A stretch of DNA of 59,091 nt from Limosilactobacillus frumenti DSM 13145 (GTDB lineage: Bacteria > Bacillota > Bacilli > Lactobacillales > Lactobacillaceae). Position 1 is the stretch's first letter, and the number at the start of each line of letters is the position of its first letter. Both the position numbers and the translations under genes were made by a program. Positions 16,088 to 25,219 of this stretch are shown here, one piece after another. The DNA lies in assembly GCF_001436045.1 (NCBI RefSeq), contig NZ_AZER01000005.1, positions 1 through 59,091 of the forward strand, read 5' to 3'. The notes under the pieces are model-generated. The model made no database searches. It saw only the letters and a program-made list of their open reading frames with translations, and was not told the origin of the DNA.

Positions 16088-16732
16088 ATGCCAAAGCAAG
16101 GACACTTTGCCAAATCAACACGATTAAAGCAGTTAAAACAATTTAAGGTAAAAAGACATGTGGTAGGGGAGAATATTAACGATGAACAATTCATCGACTA
16201 TGTTCTGGTTCGCTTTGCTTTGACGAGCAAACGACAACTCTCTGAGTTAGCAGGAGAAACATTCCAACGGTTTATTATGGAAATATGTGCCGAACTTAAC
16301 CCGGGAAATAATGATCTTAGTAAAATTGTCTCTGAAAAATTAGCTGACCTGCAAAGCCGTGTCCCGTGGCAGTTTTATCAGCAAGTCTTGGCAGATTGGG
16401 AAAAGGTCCAACGTTTTCTTCAGCGTGAGGTACCTGCTGTTCCGTTAAAGGAACGGGTACTGTTAAGTAATCCAATTAGTGAACACACACTGGAGAAGTT
16501 GGTTGCTGAATTGCTTGCCCGTCAAACTACGACGGCGATGTTTCTCAATCAAGCAGTTAATGAGCAAATCAAAAAGCAGACAGAGAAACGATTATTAAAA
16601 GTGATTATTAACCAAGGACGGGTTGATTGGACAAAAATTGCTGCACTATGGGCACCCTTCAATTTTGAACCGGCAGATAATCTGGATGCTGGAACTAAAA
16701 AGTGGCTCCATCAATTAGCAACATTAAACTGA
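16088..16732 (+). CDS. hypothetical soluble protein
   Basis: This 214-residue protein starts at the ATG behind AGGGGAG; a longer frame runs back into the tRNA terminator and is unlikely. It is basic at the N-terminus (KQGHFAKSTRLKQLKQFKVKR) and otherwise helical and charged, without membrane segments, cysteine motifs or a signal peptide. I do not recognise a family. It sits between a tRNA pair and an MFS exporter, and its promoter is not obvious; readthrough from the tRNA unit is possible. Confidence 0.7.
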   Translation: MPKQGHFAKSTRLKQLKQFKVKRHVVGENINDEQFIDYVLVRFALTSKRQLSELAGETFQRFIMEICAELNPGNNDLSKIVSEKLADLQSRVPWQFYQQVLADWEKVQRFLQREVPAVPLKERVLLSNPISEHTLEKLVAELLARQTTTAMFLNQAVNEQIKKQTEKRLLKVIINQGRVDWTKIAALWAPFNFEPADNLDAGTKKWLHQLATLN

Positions 16733-16813
16733 ACTTGCAATAATCAACATTGGTTCGAGCTGTGGCAAAGTGAATTGTCAGGGCTCTTTTGCATTTTAAG
16801 AAGGTTATCTGAC

Positions 16814-18211
16814 GTGACTAACACGGGAGAAAAGAAAGCAAATATCTATGATGCGATTGTGGCTTTAGCATTATTGACGTTTATTGGTATTATGAACGAA
16901 ACAGCAATGAACGTTACTTATCCAGAGTTAGCACAAACGTTTCACATTACACTGGATACTACCCAGTGGATTACTAGTGGATACTTATTGATGGTGACAA
17001 TTGTAATGGGGACCACTGCTTACTTGTTACGTCAGTTTCCTGCTCGGCGATTACATCTAGTGGCAGTGATGATGTTCATTGTAGGAAGCGTGATTTGCGC
17101 CACTGCCGTCAACTTTCCAATTCTTTTGACGGGCCGCCTTATTCAGGCCATTGCGACCGGCTTCTCCACCCCAATCCTATTTCACTTAATTTTCACTCAG
17201 ATTCCCACTAATGAAAAAGGGATGATGACTGGCGTTGCTGGAATGATTATCTCCTTTGCACCAGCGTTAGGACCTACTTATGGTGGCGTAGTTGTGGAGA
17301 AGCTATCATGGCGGATGATCTTTTGGATTCTGCTGCCATTTGTATTTGTCAGTCTCTACCTAGGGCAAAAATATATCCATAATCGTCCTTTTGGAAATGA
17401 TAAGCCATTTTCCTATAGTGCTTTGGCTTGTTTAGCAGCGGCCTTTATCTTGATTATCGGTGGAATTAGCACGATCGGGCGTAGCAGCAACTTCCTAGGT
17501 TGCATTTTAGCAGTTATCTTGGCAGTAATTTTTTTTGCAGCATTCTTGTACCTCAACAACCATGGGAAATCACAATTGTTGGATCTTTCGATTTTTCGTC
17601 AGGTGCCAATTCGTTTATCGAACTTAACTTACTTTAACCTGCAGTTTATCAATATTGGAATCTCACTAGTAATCCCCGTTTATGCCCAATATGCATTGGG
17701 GTGCGGTTCAATGACTGCTGGCTTGATTTTACTCCCCGGATCATTTATTGGGGCTTTTATTGCTCCACTAGGGGGCCGCTGGGCCGACCAACGACGCTTT
17801 GCCGAACCAGTAGTTACGGGAGCAAGCATGGTTGCTGTGGCATCGTTATTTTTTATTATCATCCAACGTAACCTAACACCTATACTGATGACACTGTTAT
17901 TTATTGTGTTGCGCGTTGGCTTTAATTTAGCTTTTTCAACGACAATTTCCAACGCCTCACTAATTGTTTCTTCGCATAATTCTTCAGATGTTAATTCTGT
18001 CTTTAATATGGTGCAACAATTTGCCGGATCTGTTGGTACCGGTTTGCTGACGGCAATTATTGCGTTGTACCAAAATCGCGGGAGCGCGTTGGTTAAGCAA
18101 ACCATTATTGGTGGTCAGATTGATTATTATTTGATCCTGTTTTTAGCTATCATTACTCTAATGGCCGTTATAATTAACTTTCACTGGCAGGCTCACCATA
18201 AAAGTGCATAA
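16814..18211 (+). CDS. MFS exporter, DHA2 type
   Basis: The 465-residue multi-helix membrane protein resembles DHA2/EmrB-type drug exporters: an N-terminal MNETAMNVTYPELA helix, ITSGYLLMVT in helix 2, and the antiporter motif C FAPALGPTYGGVV. The classical motif A is weak (LLRQFPARRLHL instead of GxLaDrxGrk), so transport specificity may be unusual. The start is taken as GTG nine bases after AAGAAGG; a longer frame to 16775 has no ribosome-binding site. It is monocistronic or in an operon with the hypothetical gene upstream. Confidence 0.85.
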   Translation: MTNTGEKKANIYDAIVALALLTFIGIMNETAMNVTYPELAQTFHITLDTTQWITSGYLLMVTIVMGTTAYLLRQFPARRLHLVAVMMFIVGSVICATAVNFPILLTGRLIQAIATGFSTPILFHLIFTQIPTNEKGMMTGVAGMIISFAPALGPTYGGVVVEKLSWRMIFWILLPFVFVSLYLGQKYIHNRPFGNDKPFSYSALACLAAAFILIIGGISTIGRSSNFLGCILAVILAVIFFAAFLYLNNHGKSQLLDLSIFRQVPIRLSNLTYFNLQFINIGISLVIPVYAQYALGCGSMTAGLILLPGSFIGAFIAPLGGRWADQRRFAEPVVTGASMVAVASLFFIIIQRNLTPILMTLLFIVLRVGFNLAFSTTISNASLIVSSHNSSDVNSVFNMVQQFAGSVGTGLLTAIIALYQNRGSALVKQTIIGGQIDYYLILFLAIITLMAVIINFHWQAHHKSA

Positions 18212-18285
18212 AAGCGCGGAGATTGATGGTTATTATGGAGCGAGAATGATAAAATTGACCCAGTATTATTAAGGAGTGAATAATA

Positions 18286-19530
18286 GTGGACAAGCAAAAA
18301 TTTGTTCCCTTAATTCTTGGTAGTGATTTTAATGCATACGGGATGGCTCGTTCGATGTACGAAAAATACGGGATTAAGTCCCACCTCTACGCTCGCCAAC
18401 CGTTAGCACCAACCTGCTTTTCTAAGATTGTCGACCTACATTTCTTACCTAATCTGCAGGACGAAGCGGTATTTGCTAAAACGTTAATTACCGCAGCTCA
18501 AGAATTTAAGAAAGCTGGTAAAGAGGTTGTTTTGATCTCATGTGGGGATGACTATACTGAGTTAGTCTCGAAGCACCGTAAAGAATTATCTAAATATATG
18601 GACTGCCCATATGCAGATTATGATGAGGTTGCTAAATTAACCAACAAGGAACAGTTTTACCAAGTTTGCGAACAATATGGTTTGCCATACCCGAAGACTG
18701 ATATTTTAAAGCCAGATACTGACTACAAGAATTATCAATCACCATTTGGCTTCCCAATCGCCTTGAAAGCAGCTGATGCAGTGCAGTGGCATAAAGGTAA
18801 TTTTGCTGGCTATGAGAAAGCTTATATCATTAATGATCAGCAGCGGTTGACGGAAGTCCTGACCACTATTTATGAACATAGTCCATACAAGGGCGACCTG
18901 GTCCTTCAAGAGTTTATTCCTGGTGACGATAGTAATATGCGGACAATTAACTGCTATGTAGATCGTAACCATCAAGTTAAAATGATGTGTCTTGGTCACC
19001 CATTACTGGAAGACTGCAACCCAGCTAACGTTGGTAATTATGTTGCAATTATGCCAGCATATGATCAACAAATTTATGACAACATTAAGCGTTTCTTGGA
19101 AAGCGTTAAATTCACTGGATTTGTTAACTTCGATCTCAAATATGATCGGCGTGATAAACAGTTTAAGGTTTTTGATTTGAATCCTCGCCAGGGAAGGAGT
19201 AGCTTCTTTGTTTCGCTGAATGGTTACCAGTTGTCGTCATATCCCGTTGAGGACTATGTCTTTGACACCTTAAAGGATCAACCAACTGTTTATGCTAATA
19301 AGGATAAGAGTAAATACCAGTTGTGGCTGGGAGTTTCTCAAAAGACATTCTTGCAGTATGCCAAGGATAATGAAATTAAGCATGAAGCTGAACAGTTGAT
19401 TGCGCAAAAACGGTTTGGAACAACATTCCACTATGATCGGGATATGAACCTGATGCGGTGGTTACTTGAAAAACGCATCAATAGCAATTACCAAAAGAAC
19501 TTTGAAAAATACTTTGTGATGAAGAAATAA
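18286..19530 (+). CDS. ATP-grasp D-aspartate ligase of peptidoglycan cross-bridge
   Basis: This 414-residue cytosolic ATP-grasp enzyme matches the D-aspartate ligase (Asl) group of enterococci and lactobacilli, which adds D-Asp to the side chain of residue 3 of the UDP-MurNAc peptide. ATP-grasp features are visible: [32 protein letters not shown] and the Mg-binding [13 protein letters not shown]. The start is GTG after AAGGAG. The downstream transporter and aspartate racemase genes fit this role by supplying D-Asp. In Limosilactobacillus the cross-bridge is known to contain D-Asp. Confidence 0.85.
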   Translation: MDKQKFVPLILGSDFNAYGMARSMYEKYGIKSHLYARQPLAPTCFSKIVDLHFLPNLQDEAVFAKTLITAAQEFKKAGKEVVLISCGDDYTELVSKHRKELSKYMDCPYADYDEVAKLTNKEQFYQVCEQYGLPYPKTDILKPDTDYKNYQSPFGFPIALKAADAVQWHKGNFAGYEKAYIINDQQRLTEVLTTIYEHSPYKGDLVLQEFIPGDDSNMRTINCYVDRNHQVKMMCLGHPLLEDCNPANVGNYVAIMPAYDQQIYDNIKRFLESVKFTGFVNFDLKYDRRDKQFKVFDLNPRQGRSSFFVSLNGYQLSSYPVEDYVFDTLKDQPTVYANKDKSKYQLWLGVSQKTFLQYAKDNEIKHEAEQLIAQKRFGTTFHYDRDMNLMRWLLEKRINSNYQKNFEKYFVMKK

Positions 19531-19536
19531 CCAATT

Positions 19537-19571
19537 AACGGTTGGTAGGGAAGGCCTCTACCAACCGTTTT
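19537..19571 (+). terminator. hairpin after D-Asp ligase gene
   Basis: AACGGTTGGTAG pairs with CTACCAACCGTT, with a weak T-tail (TTTTG). Termination may be partial, leaving some readthrough into the transporter gene. Confidence 0.6.
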
Positions 19572-19651
19572 GTAATGTTTATTGAATTTCTATTCTATCA
19601 ATGTAATAATGTGGCTTGATTAACTAGTTATTATTAAGAAAGAGATAATTT

Positions 19652-21301
19652 ATGATTCATTCAATTGTTCATTTTATGGTGCATAATCAGGTGTTTACCC
19701 TGTTTATTTGCATGGCGATTGGTTTTGCCATCGGTGAATATAAAATTGCTGGTCGATTCAAAATTGGGGCTACCGTGGCAACCTTGGTCGTTACCTTAAT
19801 TGTTGGTCAAATTGGGTCGTTTCCACGTGATGAAATGTTAGGTACGATCTTTTTTGCAGCCTTCATGTTCTCAATTGGTTACCAAATAGGACCGCAATTG
19901 ATGGTCTCCCTGAAGCTGTTTGGCTCGCGAATTATCATTGCAGGATTATTTTGGCTCTTATCTGCACTGTTAGTTTCCTGGGCCTTATTTGCAGCATTTC
20001 ACATTGGCCCTGGAATTGCCACGGGGATTATTGCGGGGTCCCTTACCCAGTCTTCAACGGTTGCTTCTTCTTTAAGTACTATCAATTCTTTGCCGGTTAG
20101 TTCAGCCGTTAAGGCTACCTATGAAGCACAATTACCAGTTGCCTATGCTTTGACTTATGTATTTGGAACACTGGGGGTTCTGATTTTCCTTCGTGATATT
20201 GCACCGAAAATTCTTGGAATTAATATTCCTAAGCGTGGTCCTCAGATGGCCCGCAAGTACCACTTCCATGCGAAGAATCCTAACCCAACTTGGCGACGAA
20301 CTTATCGTCTTTTACCTGGATCGCCGTTGGTTGGTAAAACGTTGGGTGGCTTTAATAAATGGTCAGATTACCGTTTAATTGCCTTAGCCGCTTTTCATGA
20401 CCGTGATATGACCGACCACCTTGAATATCAATTGCAACCAGGAGACTTACTGGTCGTAATTGGTTATGCTGTTCACTTTGATCAGATGCATGCGATTAAA
20501 GGCACTAAAGAAGTATTAACGCCAACTAACGCTCCTGCCGAGCGCAAGTTTGTTTTGGGGAAGAATTTCAAGTTTACCCAATTAGCAATTCTTCGGCAGC
20601 ATGGGGTCTTTATCAATATCCAAGATCCAGATACGGGGAATGAACAGTTATTTAACCAACTGCGTCCTGGTAGTGTCATTTCATTGACTGGTAACACATC
20701 ACGAACCGCGGCAATTTTAAAGAAGATGGGGCGCTGGCATACTAGCGACTTAGCGATCAACTTTTCACTTTTCTCCTTGGGAATTGCTGGTGCTTCCCTT
20801 TTAGGTGTTTTAGGAATAAAATTAAACGGTATTCCTTTGCAATTAGGTAATGGTGTCGCCGCATTGATCATGGGATTGCTATTGAGTACCTGGATTGCTC
20901 GTCACCGTGATCATGATTCAATTCCGACCTCGGTTTCGGCTTTCTTCCAGAATGTTGGGCTAACCCTGTTTGTAGGAACAGTTGGTTTGCAATCTGCCCA
21001 AGCCTTTACTGGAGCAGTTAAATCTTTGGGGATTGGTGTCCTGATCATTGGGGTGGTAGTCGCTATTGCACCGCACTTGTTAACTCTGCTTTTTGGTCGC
21101 TACGTTTTGCACATTGAGCCATTGGCATTGATTGGGGCGCTGACTGGCTCAGGGACTGTAGCAGCTGCGCTAACCGAGATTACCGCTCAGACTGGTTCTG
21201 AAGGTGGCGCCTACTTTGCTGCGGCATTGACCCCTGCTTACATTATGGGGAACATTGGCATTACCTTACTAGGGCCAATCTTCGTGGCCTTACTAACATG
21301 A
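19652..21301 (+). CDS. AspT/YidE-type transporter with RCK domains
   Basis: The 549-residue membrane protein has the layout of the aspartate:alanine exchanger (AAEx, AspT/YidE/YbjL) family: about five N-terminal helices, a central cytosolic part with two TrkA-C/RCK-like segments (about 205-365), and a second helical repeat. Paired sequences GSLTQSSTVASSL and GALTGSGTVAAAL show the internal duplication. It lies between D-Asp ligase and aspartate racemase, so an aspartate or amino-acid substrate is likely. The ATG follows AGAGATAA. Confidence 0.85.
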   Translation: MIHSIVHFMVHNQVFTLFICMAIGFAIGEYKIAGRFKIGATVATLVVTLIVGQIGSFPRDEMLGTIFFAAFMFSIGYQIGPQLMVSLKLFGSRIIIAGLFWLLSALLVSWALFAAFHIGPGIATGIIAGSLTQSSTVASSLSTINSLPVSSAVKATYEAQLPVAYALTYVFGTLGVLIFLRDIAPKILGINIPKRGPQMARKYHFHAKNPNPTWRRTYRLLPGSPLVGKTLGGFNKWSDYRLIALAAFHDRDMTDHLEYQLQPGDLLVVIGYAVHFDQMHAIKGTKEVLTPTNAPAERKFVLGKNFKFTQLAILRQHGVFINIQDPDTGNEQLFNQLRPGSVISLTGNTSRTAAILKKMGRWHTSDLAINFSLFSLGIAGASLLGVLGIKLNGIPLQLGNGVAALIMGLLLSTWIARHRDHDSIPTSVSAFFQNVGLTLFVGTVGLQSAQAFTGAVKSLGIGVLIIGVVVAIAPHLLTLLFGRYVLHIEPLALIGALTGSGTVAAALTEITAQTGSEGGAYFAAALTPAYIMGNIGITLLGPIFVALLT

Positions 21302-21329
21302 TTAGAAATAAAACTGAGAGGAAATTATC

Positions 21330-22043
21330 ATGCAACAATTTTTTACAATCCTTGGTGGAATGGGAACTTTAGCAACTGAGTCATATGTCCGTTTGCTTGA
21401 TCAACGAACTCCAACCCACTCTGATCAGGATTACTTAAATTACGTGGTGGTTAACCATGCTACCATTCCTGATCGCACTAGTTGGATTCTTGACCACAGC
21501 AAACCTAATCCGACAATTCCATTGATTGAAGATATCAAACAACAGAGTCAGTTAAATCCAGCATTCTTTGTTTTAATTTGCAATACTGCTCACTATTCAT
21601 ACAATCAACTGCAAGCAGCAACTGACATTCCAATTTTGAATATGTTGCAATCTACGGTGGATGAAATTAAGAAAATTAACCCGACTGCTAAGCGGGTCGG
21701 CCTTTTGGCGACTGACGGAACGATTACATCTGGTTTATATGATGCTTATATTACGAAAGCTGGATATGAAGAGGTTAAACCGACGCCCGAGATTCAAGCG
21801 ATGACAGAAGATCTTATTTACAATGATATTAAGAAGGCCGGTCATTCAGATGGTGCTAAGTATCATGAATTAGTCCGCAAGATGATTGAAGAACAACATT
21901 GTGATATTGTCATTTTAGGTTGTACTGAACTTTCATACGCGGAAGAAATGGATCCAGAAACGAAGTATCCAGTGGCCGATTCGCAATCAATTATCGTGGA
22001 TCGTTCCATTGAGCGGGCATTGCAACTTCGTCAAAAAAAGTAG
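21330..22043 (+). CDS. racD: aspartate racemase
   Basis: The 237-residue enzyme belongs to the PLP-independent Asp/Glu racemase family. Its two catalytic cysteines are visible: Cys84 in LICNTAHY and Cys198 in ILGCTELS, with the N-terminal LGGMGTLAT loop. It would convert L-Asp to D-Asp for the ligase upstream. It follows the transporter by 28 bases behind GAGAGGAAA, so the two are cotranscribed. Confidence 0.9.
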   Translation: MQQFFTILGGMGTLATESYVRLLDQRTPTHSDQDYLNYVVVNHATIPDRTSWILDHSKPNPTIPLIEDIKQQSQLNPAFFVLICNTAHYSYNQLQAATDIPILNMLQSTVDEIKKINPTAKRVGLLATDGTITSGLYDAYITKAGYEEVKPTPEIQAMTEDLIYNDIKKAGHSDGAKYHELVRKMIEEQHCDIVILGCTELSYAEEMDPETKYPVADSQSIIVDRSIERALQLRQKK

Positions 22044-22179
22044 TGATAAATAATATGGGGGACTAGGGAGATCTTAGGCCCCTTTTTATATTGTGAAAAA
22101 TTGGTATAGGTGACCCTAAGCATGGTAAAATAATACTCGAATCACTTTTTAGATATTAGTGGTGTAAGGAGGAAGAGAT

Positions 22180-22881
22180 ATGAGCTCACCAGTATATATC
22201 CAGATCCATAATCAACTTCGTGAGAATATTGAAGATGGTAAATGGAAGGTTGGTGAAAAGATTCCGGCTGAACGAGAGTTGGCTGCCCATTTTGACGTTA
22301 GTCGAATGACTCTCCGTCAAGCAATTCAGGCACTGGTTGATGAAGGAATTCTTGAACGGCGTGTCGGTTCAGGTACATTTGTCGCTAATCGTAAAGTTCA
22401 AGAGAAAATGTCCGGCGTGACGAGTTTTACAGACTTGATGCGTTCCTTAGGAAAAACACCGTCGAGTAAAACAATTTCTTATCACTTGACGATTCCGTCT
22501 CAAACTGAAATTGAAAAATTGAAATTAAGCCATGACGAACAGGTTGTCCGGATGGAACGGGTCCGGTTAGCTAATGATGTTCCAATTTGTTTTGAAATTG
22601 CGACTGTCCCCGCTCGGCTAATTGAGAATTTCAGTAAGGAGGAAGTCACTAATTCTTTCTGGCAGACGCTAGAAAAGAAGGCTCACCTGTTTCCAGGTCA
22701 TGCTGTCCAACATATTTCAGCCACTAATGCAACTGAAAGAATCGCGACTTACCTTAACGTTAAGCGGGGGGATGCACTGCTAAGAATGACGCAGCTTTCC
22801 TACTTACAAGATGGTACACCGTTTGAGTATGTTCACACCCAGTATGCTGGCTCACGATTTGAATTTGTATTAGAAAAATAG
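22180..22881 (+). CDS. GntR family regulator (HutC/UTRA type)
   Basis: This 233-residue regulator has an N-terminal winged helix (PAERELAAHFDVSRMTLRQAIQ, about 28-49) and a C-terminal UTRA ligand domain (about 85-230) with the family's RLANDVPICFE stretch. AAGGAGG precedes the ATG. A promoter, TTGGTA, 17 bases, TAAAAT, lies at about 22102-22130. It heads an operon with pncB, nadE and tex, only 12 bases from pncB, suggesting control of NAD salvage; the effector is unknown. Confidence 0.88.
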   Translation: MSSPVYIQIHNQLRENIEDGKWKVGEKIPAERELAAHFDVSRMTLRQAIQALVDEGILERRVGSGTFVANRKVQEKMSGVTSFTDLMRSLGKTPSSKTISYHLTIPSQTEIEKLKLSHDEQVVRMERVRLANDVPICFEIATVPARLIENFSKEEVTNSFWQTLEKKAHLFPGHAVQHISATNATERIATYLNVKRGDALLRMTQLSYLQDGTPFEYVHTQYAGSRFEFVLEK

Positions 22882-22893
22882 AGGTATTAAATA

Positions 22894-24360
22894 ATGAAAT
22901 ATAAGTATCCAGACGACAGTTTAGCTCTGCACACCGATGCGTATGAATTGAGCATGATGCAAACGTACTGGAAACAAGGAATTGGTAATCGCCGGGCTGT
23001 TTTTGAAGCTTTCTTCCGCAAGATGCCTTTCCAAAATGGCTATGCTGTGTTTGCTGGATTAGACCATATTATCGAATATGTCAAAAACTTGCATTTTACT
23101 GATAGTGACATTGAGTACTTAAAGAGTACAAATCAGTTTGATGATGACTTTATTGAATATCTTCGCCAATTTAAATTTTCTGGTTCCATTCGTAGTTTCC
23201 AGGAAGGAGACCTCGTCTTCAACCATGAGCCAATCTTCCAAGTTGAAGCACCGATGATGGAAGCGCAACTGATTGAAACGGCGATTTTAAATATTCTTAA
23301 CTTCCAAATCATGATTGCCACTAAAGCTTCCCGGATTAAATCCATTGTTGGTCAGCAACCGGTAATGGAATTTGGTAGTCGTCGGGCGCAAGAACTGGAT
23401 GCTGCAATCTGGGGAACTCGGGCAGCATATATCGGCGGATTCGACGCTACTAGTAATGTTCGTGCGGGTAAGTTATTTGGAATTCCAATTTCTGGGACAC
23501 ATGCTCACGCGCTAGTTCAAGCTTATCGCAATGACTATGATGCCTTTAAAGCATATGCGGAAACACACCGCGACTGTGTTTTCCTCGTTGATACCTTTGA
23601 TACTCTTAAAAGTGGGGTACCGAATGCTATTAAGGTGGCAAAAGAATTTGGCAATAAGATTAATTTCCAGGGAGTCCGGATCGACTCTGGCGATATGGCG
23701 TACTTATCAAAAAAAGTTCGTCAAATGTTGGATGATGCTGGATTCAAGGATGCCAAGATTTATGCTTCCAATGGCTTAGATGAAAAGACTATTCAGAACT
23801 TGCAGATGCAAGGCGCTAAAATTGATGTATGGGGGATTGGAACTAAGTTGATTACTGCTTATGACCAACCAACATTAGGCGCTGTTTATAAGCTGGTGGC
23901 TTTTGAAGATAAGAACGGCAAGATGGTTGATACAATTAAGCTGTCTAATAACGTTGCGAAGATGTCGACCCCCGGTAAAAAGCAGGTTTGGCGGATCAAC
24001 GATCGTAAAGATGGCAAGAGTGAAGGTGACTATATCACCTTGGATGATGAAAATCCATGCGAAGAATCATCACTCAATATGTTCAATCCCAATTTCCCGC
24101 TCCAGCAAAAAGATGTTGATGACTTTAATGCTCGACCAATGTTGAAGGATATTTGGAAAGATGGTCAGTTCGTTTATGATGAACCAACATTAGATGAGAG
24201 TCGGCAACGGCGAGCTCGTCATTTAGATTCTTTGTGGGATGAGTATAAGCGTGATCTTAACCCTGAAGTTTATCCGGTTGATTTGTCACAAAAGTGCTAT
24301 GACAACAAGTTGAATATGATTCATCGGATTCATGAATATGTAAAGACGCTTGATAATTAG
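22894..24360 (+). CDS. pncB: nicotinate phosphoribosyltransferase
   Basis: The 488-residue enzyme forms nicotinate mononucleotide from nicotinate and PRPP, the entry step of NAD salvage. It has the N-terminal [15 protein letters not shown], the MEFGSRRAQ and [12 protein letters not shown] (with the histidine normally phosphorylated in this family), and GVRIDSGDM, which binds the phosphoribosyl part. Its length is normal for the Firmicute type. It is followed by nadE, which completes the route. Confidence 0.95.
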   Translation: MKYKYPDDSLALHTDAYELSMMQTYWKQGIGNRRAVFEAFFRKMPFQNGYAVFAGLDHIIEYVKNLHFTDSDIEYLKSTNQFDDDFIEYLRQFKFSGSIRSFQEGDLVFNHEPIFQVEAPMMEAQLIETAILNILNFQIMIATKASRIKSIVGQQPVMEFGSRRAQELDAAIWGTRAAYIGGFDATSNVRAGKLFGIPISGTHAHALVQAYRNDYDAFKAYAETHRDCVFLVDTFDTLKSGVPNAIKVAKEFGNKINFQGVRIDSGDMAYLSKKVRQMLDDAGFKDAKIYASNGLDEKTIQNLQMQGAKIDVWGIGTKLITAYDQPTLGAVYKLVAFEDKNGKMVDTIKLSNNVAKMSTPGKKQVWRINDRKDGKSEGDYITLDDENPCEESSLNMFNPNFPLQQKDVDDFNARPMLKDIWKDGQFVYDEPTLDESRQRRARHLDSLWDEYKRDLNPEVYPVDLSQKCYDNKLNMIHRIHEYVKTLDN

Positions 24361-24373
24361 GAGGCATTTTATA

Positions 24374-25219
24374 ATGCGTAATCAACAGGCAATTATTATT
24401 AACGATCTGCGGGTAAAGCCTTTGATTGATCCTGCTACAGAAGTGCAAGAACGGGTTGATTTCATTAAAGACTTTTTGAAGTCGACCGGGATGCACACCT
24501 TAGTTTTAGGTATTTCCGGTGGACAGGATTCTAGCCTTGCTGGTCGTTTAGCGCAATTAGCGGTAGAAGCATTACGAAAGGATACCCACGATGACCACTA
24601 TCAGTTTATTGCTGTTCGCTTGCCTTACGGTGAACAGGCTGATGAATCTGATGCTATGATGGCTATTAACGATTTTATCCATCCCGACAAGACTGTCCGG
24701 GTAAATATCAAGGACGCGACTGATGCGATGGTGCAAGCATTAACTGCTGCTGGGACGGAAATCAGTGATTTTAATAAGGGAAATATTAAAGCACGGCAAC
24801 GAATGATTGTACAATACGCTATTGCTGGCCAATATGGCGGTGCTGTTGTTGGAACCGACCATGCGGCAGAAGCGGTTACTGGCTTTTACACTAAGTTTGG
24901 AGATGGCGGTGCTGATTTAACACCGTTATCAGGGTTGGATAAACGTCAGGGCAAGGCCTTGCTCAAATACTTATCAGCGCCTGCTCACTTGTATGAGAAG
25001 GTACCAACAGCCGACTTGGAAGATGACCGACCAATGCAGCCAGATGAAAAGGCGTTGGGAGTTTCCTACCCAGAAATTGATGATTATCTGGAAGGTAAAG
25101 AGGTCAGCCGTTCAGCAGCTGAGACGATTGAAAACTGGTATAAACGGACGCAGCATAAACGTCATCAACCGATTAGTCCACGTGACAATTGGTGGCGTTT
25201 AACAATCACGGAGGATTAG
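24374..25219 (+). CDS. nadE: ammonia-dependent NAD synthetase
   Basis: This 281-residue enzyme amidates deamido-NAD with ammonia and ATP. The P-loop SGGQDSSL (about 52-59), [20 protein letters not shown] and the C-terminal [14 protein letters not shown] are characteristic; the length is that of the short form without a glutaminase domain. The ATG lies 10 bases after AGGAGG; an overlapping longer frame from 24350 has no such site. It touches tex, whose ATG follows the nadE stop directly. Confidence 0.95.
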   Translation: MRNQQAIIINDLRVKPLIDPATEVQERVDFIKDFLKSTGMHTLVLGISGGQDSSLAGRLAQLAVEALRKDTHDDHYQFIAVRLPYGEQADESDAMMAINDFIHPDKTVRVNIKDATDAMVQALTAAGTEISDFNKGNIKARQRMIVQYAIAGQYGGAVVGTDHAAEAVTGFYTKFGDGGADLTPLSGLDKRQGKALLKYLSAPAHLYEKVPTADLEDDRPMQPDEKALGVSYPEIDDYLEGKEVSRSAAETIENWYKRTQHKRHQPISPRDNWWRLTITED

